DNA of 5,625 nt, taken from the NCBI GenBank assembly GCA_902477055.1, contig CABSFY010000113.1:1-5625 (forward strand), read 5' to 3'. The number at the start of each line of letters is the position of its first letter. Position 1 is the stretch's first letter. Positions 1 to 2,846 of this stretch are shown here, in pieces. The notes beneath the pieces are model-generated. The model was not told where the DNA came from and ran no database searches. It worked only from the letters and a program-made list of their open reading frames with translations. Origin of the DNA: an uncultured Eubacteriales bacterium. Lineage in GTDB: Bacteria; Bacillota; Clostridia; Oscillospirales; Oscillospiraceae. A program made the translations under genes and the position numbers.

Positions 1-802
1 CGGCGTGCGCGAGGGCCACATCGGTAAACCAGCCGCCCTCGCTGGTCAGCGTGCCATGCTCGCCGGTACCGCCGTCGCTCAGGCTGACCGCTGCCGATGC
101 CATGGCTTCGGTCTTGGTGTAGTCCTCATCCCAGAGCGTAACGGTGCCTGTAAGGTCTGCGCCGATCTCGATCACGCCGCAGACATCCCACCACTGATCC
201 TCCATGCTCTCATACGAGCCGGAGCAGTCGCTCATCTTCCACCAGCCGTACCATTCGCCGTTCCACCAGTCGAGCAGAGCGTCGCCGGTCGCTTCGGTAG
301 GCAGCGTTGGCTCCGAGCCAACATTGGCACCCGTTTTCCGGGTGAGCGTGGATGGGTCGATGGTAATGGTGCCGTTTTTGCTGCCGAGCAGCTCCTCAAA
401 GGTCACCGTGATTTCGCCGGACGCGTTGTTCAGCACGAAGGCGGTCTGCACCTCCAGCGTTGCACCCGGCGCAACCTCCTCAAACTGGTTTTCGATCACT
501 GTGGTAAAGGTATCGTAATCGGTATAGACTGTGGCGACCTCCAGCTCTGAGCCGTTCTGCACGAGCGTTTCATCGACGCTCCAAAGATACGAAGCATTCT
601 CCTTGCCGTTGTTTGTGAAGTCCAGCGACAGAACGATCGCGTCGTTCCCGTCGGAATCCTCCATGATGCACGCACCCTTGTAGAGCAGCGTATAATCGCC
701 CAGCCGGATCAAATTGGGGTCTGTCGCCTTATCCTTGCCGCAGGCAGCAAACGACAGGAGTACCGCCGTGACCAAGAGCAAGGCAATCGCTTTTTTCATC
801 AT
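1..802 (-). CDS. Partial lipoprotein: DUF5067-like domain plus Trp-rich C-terminal domain (C-terminus beyond left edge)
   Basis: The frame is open from two consecutive ATGs (802 and 799) to the window edge, giving 267 visible codons without a stop. The N-terminus is a lipoprotein signal: K3-K4, a hydrophobic stretch at residues 5-18, then F-A-A-C with the lipidated Cys at about residue 21. I therefore expect export and anchoring on the outer face of the membrane. Residues about 33-150 resemble DUF5067: a Y-x-L-x-Y-K-G strand, 'D-G-N-D-A-I-V-L', an 'F-T-N-N' turn and an 'A-P-G-A-T-L-E-V-Q' strand, which fits an immunoglobulin-like beta sandwich. After a linker (about 150-175) comes a second domain with seven Trp between residues 179 and 205 (D-W-W-N-G-E-W-Y-G-W-W, later Q-W-W-D). 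I recall this motif from hypothetical proteins of gut Clostridia; its function is unknown. An AAAGGA lies 6 nt before the first ATG and 9 nt before the second, so either may be used. The gene follows the zinc-ribbon gene by 39 nt, probably in the same operon. Confidence 0.9.
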   Translation of the reverse strand, partial: MMKKAIALLLVTAVLLSFAACGKDKATDPNLIRLGDYTLLYKGACIMEDSDGNDAIVLSLDFTNNGKENASYLWSVDETLVQNGSELEVATVYTDYDTFTTVIENQFEEVAPGATLEVQTAFVLNNASGEITVTFEELLGSKNGTITIDPSTLTRKTGANVGSEPTLPTEATGDALLDWWNGEWYGWWKMSDCSGSYESMEDQWWDVCGVIEIGADLTGTVTLWDEDYTKTEAMASAAVSLSDGGTGEHGTLTSEGGWFTDVALAHA

Positions 803-808
803 TGCGTG

Positions 809-814
809 TCCTTT
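809..814 (-). promoter_or_regulatory. Ribosome binding site of the lipoprotein gene
   Basis: AAAGGA on the minus strand, 6 nt before ATG 802 and 9 nt before ATG 799. It supports a start at this ATG pair but does not separate the two. It lies in the 39-nt gap after the zinc-ribbon gene, where no promoter is evident, so translation is probably from a shared transcript. Confidence 0.65.
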
Positions 815-831
815 CTTCCCTGGGAATGTTT

Positions 832-854
832 GGTAAACGGCTCAGCCGTTTACC
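832..854. repeat. Perfect 10-bp inverted repeat with the upstream gene's stop codon as its loop
   Basis: The left arm GGTAAACGGC (832-841) and right arm GCCGTTTACC (845-854) are exact reverse complements. They are separated only by TCA (842-844), which on the minus strand is the TGA stop of the zinc-ribbon gene. In the mRNA the last codons (Val-Asn-Gly) form one side of the stem and the start of the 39-nt gap forms the other. No U-run follows, so it is not a standard intrinsic terminator. It could block 3' exonucleases, attenuate transcription or modulate coupling to the lipoprotein gene; those roles are inference. Confidence 0.75.
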
Positions 855-1612
855 GCGCCGCCGCAGTATTCACAGCAGCCGTTTGCGTCCGGCATGGTGG
901 TTGCGCCGCAGCAGGGGCAGGTGACCGCCGTTTTGGGCGCGGCGGCCTGCTCGATTTTTTCCCGCACATCCCGGCGAACCTGCGTCAGCACCTGCCGGAT
1001 CTCCTCACCGAGCTTTTTGTAATTGCGATACTCCACATTGGTTTCCGGATTGCACCGGGACGTCATGCCCGGACGCATTGCAGGCGGCGGCGCGATATCC
1101 ACGGAGCCGGAGTTGATTTGAAAGCGCATTTCGTCAAAATAGGGGTTGTTGACAAAAATGGTGATATAAAAATCATAGGAGTATTCATAGCGCGGCGGAT
1201 TGTAGCTGACCTCCTTGCCATCCGGATTCTTCCGCTTGAGCTCGGAGCGGCTCTCGTCAATGTCGAGATTGCAGCCGGTCACGTCGGCAAAGTCCAGAAC
1301 ATCCGGGTTGGCCTCCGCGAGATTTCTGGCCCGGGTCACCATGAATTTTCCGGCATCCTCGTCAAGAAGCACTCTTGTGTCCCCACCGAGCGTTCTGGTC
1401 GTATGAAAGACCGCGACCTTTTTCTGATTCTCCTCCCGATAGGCAAGCTGCGCACGGATCTCCTCTACGGTGCTGCCGCGCCGGTCGGAGAACCACGGGG
1501 AGAGCTTTCTGGCACAGCTTTTGCAGAGATTCCCGTTTTCCAGCTTGCGATTTCCAAGCAAACCGATCTTTTCTCCGCAAATGTCGCAATATTTCTTATC
1601 GAACAGTCCCAT
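842..1612 (-). CDS. DUF4428-type zinc-ribbon protein with a second C-terminal zinc ribbon
   Basis: This is a 256-residue soluble protein without a signal peptide. The N-terminus carries C9-x-x-C12 and C30-x-x-C33 in a 'C-D-I-C-G-E-K-I-G-L-L-G' context, which is the DUF4428 treble-clef or zinc-ribbon pattern, followed by 'K-L-S-P-W-F'. The C-terminus carries C232-x-x-C235 and C247-x-x-C250, a second rubredoxin-like ribbon, with extra Cys at 234 and 246. The middle (about 60-190) is a mixed, probably beta-rich domain with 'L-L-D-E-D-A-G-K-F' and 'N-P-P-R-Y-E-Y-S-Y-D-F'. It is followed by a charged, probably helical stretch (about 195-225). Two metal sites flanking a folded core suggest an adaptor or nucleic-acid or protein binding role, but no activity is established for the family. 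The ATG at 1612 has GAGGG 4 nt upstream and AGGAG 12 nt upstream, neither ideally spaced. It lies 35 nt after the membrane-protein gene and 39 nt before the lipoprotein gene. Confidence 0.92.
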   Translation of the reverse strand: MGLFDKKYCDICGEKIGLLGNRKLENGNLCKSCARKLSPWFSDRRGSTVEEIRAQLAYREENQKKVAVFHTTRTLGGDTRVLLDEDAGKFMVTRARNLAEANPDVLDFADVTGCNLDIDESRSELKRKNPDGKEVSYNPPRYEYSYDFYITIFVNNPYFDEMRFQINSGSVDIAPPPAMRPGMTSRCNPETNVEYRNYKKLGEEIRQVLTQVRRDVREKIEQAAAPKTAVTCPCCGATTMPDANGCCEYCGGAVNG

Positions 1613-1616
1613 ATAT

Positions 1617-1629
1617 CCCTCGATCTCCT
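1617..1629 (-). promoter_or_regulatory. Ribosome binding region of the zinc-ribbon gene, two alternative purine motifs
   Basis: On the minus strand an AGGAG (1625-1629) lies 12 nt before ATG 1612 and a GAGGG (1617-1621) lies 4 nt before it. Neither has the usual 6-9 nt spacing, so initiation may be weaker than for the gene upstream. Both are in the 35-nt gap after the membrane-protein gene. Confidence 0.5.
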
Positions 1630-1647
1630 TTGCGTCTGCTTGCCAAA

Positions 1648-2064
1648 TTATGCGGCGTGGGGTGCGTCCGCCTTGGCATTGAGCACCGCGCCGACGATGT
1701 ACAGAGCCGGAACGGCCACGCCCGTCAGGACGCTGATGATGCTAAAGTCGCCGCCGTTGATCGAATTCATCACGATGCTCAGAATGCTGAACACAGCCAC
1801 GATGGCGCCCCAGACGATGAGTCCGCCGGCTTTTTCGCTGCGCTTGCTGTGCTGAATGCCCTTGATTCCGGCAATCAACTGGCAGACACCGCCGGCCAGC
1901 GTCAAAAACAGCGCCGCCCAGAAGGGGAACTTCAGCCCGGAGGCCGCACCCAGTGCCGCAACAATTGCGCCGACTCCGGCGACCAATACGCCTGCGATGA
2001 TGGAAAACGCAGCGGCAATGATCATCAAAATACCTGTAACCTTTAAAAACTTGTGTCCTTTCAT
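1648..2064 (-). CDS. Small four-helix integral membrane protein of unknown function
   Basis: The product has 138 residues and is strongly hydrophobic. I see four membrane segments: about 9-38 (long, Ala/Gly/Ile/Val-rich), 47-67, 80-102 and 109-129. Positive charges cluster at the N-terminus (K2, K5, K8) and in the loop between segments 2 and 3 (K68, H72, K74, R75, K78). By the positive-inside rule, both termini should be cytoplasmic, with two short outside loops, the second being N-S-I-N-G-G-D-F. I see no catalytic, transport or binding motif and cannot name the family; it resembles generic small polytopic proteins of Firmicutes. The ATG at 2064 is firm because AAGGAGGA ends 6 nt upstream. 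It is followed after 35 nt by the zinc-ribbon gene. Its strong ribosome binding site suggests it is the best translated member of this gene group. Confidence 0.88.
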   Translation of the reverse strand: MKGHKFLKVTGILMIIAAAFSIIAGVLVAGVGAIVAALGAASGLKFPFWAALFLTLAGGVCQLIAGIKGIQHSKRSEKAGGLIVWGAIVAVFSILSIVMNSINGGDFSIISVLTGVAVPALYIVGAVLNAKADAPHAA

Positions 2065-2070
2065 AATAAA

Positions 2071-2078
2071 TCCTCCTT
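2071..2078 (-). promoter_or_regulatory. Strong ribosome binding site of the membrane-protein gene
   Basis: AAGGAGGA on the minus strand, 6 nt before ATG 2064, a near-complete match to the anti-Shine-Dalgarno sequence. It fixes the start. The 57 nt between the preceding possible stop (2122) and this ATG are comparatively AT-rich, but I see no convincing -35/-10 pair in them. Confidence 0.85.
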
Positions 2079-2121
2079 ACTTATTTGCGGTTCATTTTTT
2101 GTAATTCCGCCGGGTACACGG

Positions 2122-2271
2122 CTATACACCCAGCGCAAAAACCGTACTGTCGCTCGGCCCTGCGCACAAGAGGCGCACGCAGCCGTCTTTTGACGCGGAC
2201 CTCGGCGGCGCCGCGGTTTCCCCGTCAAGCGCCGCCGGCAGCGCACCGTCTTGTGTGCCTGTCAGCTCCAC
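2122..2271 (-). CDS. Candidate 49-residue ORF overlapping the end of the DUF6935-like gene (speculative)
   Basis: A frame starting at GTG 2271 and ending with TAG at 2122-2124 encodes 49 residues and overlaps the last 10 nt of the preceding gene in another frame. A GGAGG lies 4 nt before the GTG, as expected for translational coupling, although those bases also encode A-E-D-P. Many codons begin with G and most end in G/C, as in the real genes here, and the product is not especially basic or repetitive (it ends S-T-V-F-A-L-G-V). It occupies most of the 197-nt gap 2065-2261, where I otherwise see nothing. It has no recognised domain. It could instead be non-coding spacer, or a decayed or frameshifted tail of a longer ancestral protein. 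Confidence 0.25.
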   Translation of the reverse strand: MELTGTQDGALPAALDGETAAPPRSASKDGCVRLLCAGPSDSTVFALGV

Positions 2272-2753
2272 GGGTCCTCCGCGGCGGGAATACGGATGCC
2301 GCTGAGAATGCTGGAGTATTCCCAAAGGAACCATTCGCCGGTCGAGGCCTTCTGCCGCAGCTTCATGGGCCGCGGCGAATCTGCGCCCGTCGTTTTCAGA
2401 AAGACGCGCAGATAGCCGGGCTCCATATCTTGCGCTCTGGGGTCCGCCAGCACATGCAGTGTGTACGGCGTACGCGGCTGATACCCGTTTTCGGGCGTCG
2501 CGCCTTCAAAATATGCAAGCGGCAGATAGGGCTTGCCGCGCAGCCGGTCACGCAGAAACTGAGCGTCATACGGCGTCAGGGGCTTCGGGCCGCGCAGAAG
2601 GTTCATTGCGGCAGCACCTGCGTTCTTATCTCGGTCAAACAGCGCCAGCGCGCACAGAAACAGGGCGCAGATGCGCTCCGGCTGCCGCCCCTCGGCGGCG
2701 AGCTGCTCAAATTCCGGCAGGGTCTCCGGAAGCTTTTGAATTACGACCTGCAA
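2262..2753 (-). CDS. DUF6935-like cytosolic protein with TTG start
   Basis: The frame extends upstream to an ATG at 2840, but I place the start at TTG 2753. A perfect AAGGAGG lies 7 nt before it, and conserved-looking sequence (V-V-I-Q-K-L-P-E-T-L) begins immediately after it. The 29 residues that the upstream ATG would add come from a GC hairpin and spacer and look non-coding. The resulting protein has 163 residues with no signal peptide or membrane segment. Residues about 24-55 look helical. Then come 'G-P-K-P-L-T-P-Y-D' (55-63), 'Y-L-P-L-A-Y-F-E-G-A-T-P-E-N' (76-89), 'F-L-K-T-T-G-A-D-S-P-R-P' (118-129) and an end with 'W-E-Y-S-S' and 'A-E-D-P-W'. I recall this pattern as the family called DUF6935 in Clostridia; the family number is from memory. 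No enzymatic motif is evident. It lies 93 nt after the SLH gene. Confidence 0.87.
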   Translation of the reverse strand: MQVVIQKLPETLPEFEQLAAEGRQPERICALFLCALALFDRDKNAGAAAMNLLRGPKPLTPYDAQFLRDRLRGKPYLPLAYFEGATPENGYQPRTPYTLHVLADPRAQDMEPGYLRVFLKTTGADSPRPMKLRQKASTGEWFLWEYSSILSGIRIPAAEDPWS

Positions 2754-2760
2754 GGCGATT

Positions 2761-2767
2761 CCTCCTT
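2761..2767 (-). promoter_or_regulatory. Ribosome binding site that fixes the TTG start of the DUF6935-like gene
   Basis: AAGGAGG on the minus strand, 7 nt before TTG 2753. It is a full-strength Shine-Dalgarno at ideal spacing, and no ATG or GTG in this frame competes at that distance. It is the main reason to shorten the gene from the upstream ATG at 2840. Confidence 0.85.
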
Positions 2768-2812
2768 GTGCTGTAAAATGGCGTTTCTCCGTATCGGCCC
2801 CACCGGGGGAGC

Positions 2813-2837
2813 TGCGCGGCGGTTGTCCCGCCGCGCA
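2813..2837 (-). terminator. GC-rich hairpin after the SLH gene, terminator-like but without U-tract
   Basis: TGCGCGGCGG and CCGCCGCGCA pair perfectly (10 bp) around a 5-nt loop, GACAA on the minus strand. The stem begins 9 nt after the SLH gene's TGA. A second short palindrome, CCCC-CGGT-GGGG, follows directly downstream. No T-run follows on either strand, so I read it as an attenuator, a pause site or a 3'-end stabiliser of the surface-protein mRNA rather than a classical intrinsic terminator. It would let the abundant surface protein be expressed above the downstream gene; that role is inference. Confidence 0.5.
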
Positions 2838-2846
2838 CACCCTCGG

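Noticed and set aside
306..322. 7-bp inverted repeat with a 3-nt loop (GTTGGCT / AGCCAAC)
   Set aside because: It lies inside the lipoprotein coding sequence at the interdomain linker, is short and has no U-run; chance or codon use is enough to explain it.
5..550. 181-codon open frame on the plus strand
   Set aside because: It is antisense to the lipoprotein gene, whose lipobox, ribosome binding site and uninterrupted frame to the window edge are convincing.
806..1855. 349-codon open frame on the plus strand
   Set aside because: It is antisense to the zinc-ribbon and membrane-protein genes, which have ribosome binding sites and clear protein features. Its product looks like a GC-rich antisense translation and has no recognisable domain.
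2095..2160. Possible promoter upstream of the membrane-protein gene on the minus strand (GCGACA and TATAGC-like boxes)
   Set aside because: The boxes match poorly and the spacing is about 21 nt instead of about 17, so I cannot support a promoter.
2161..2177. Short inverted repeat TGCGC / GCGCA
   Set aside because: Only 5 bp in a GC-rich stretch, no T-run, and within the candidate small ORF.
2459..2776. 105-codon plus-strand frame over the DUF6935-like gene
   Set aside because: Antisense shadow, low-complexity Ala/Arg composition, no ribosome binding site support.
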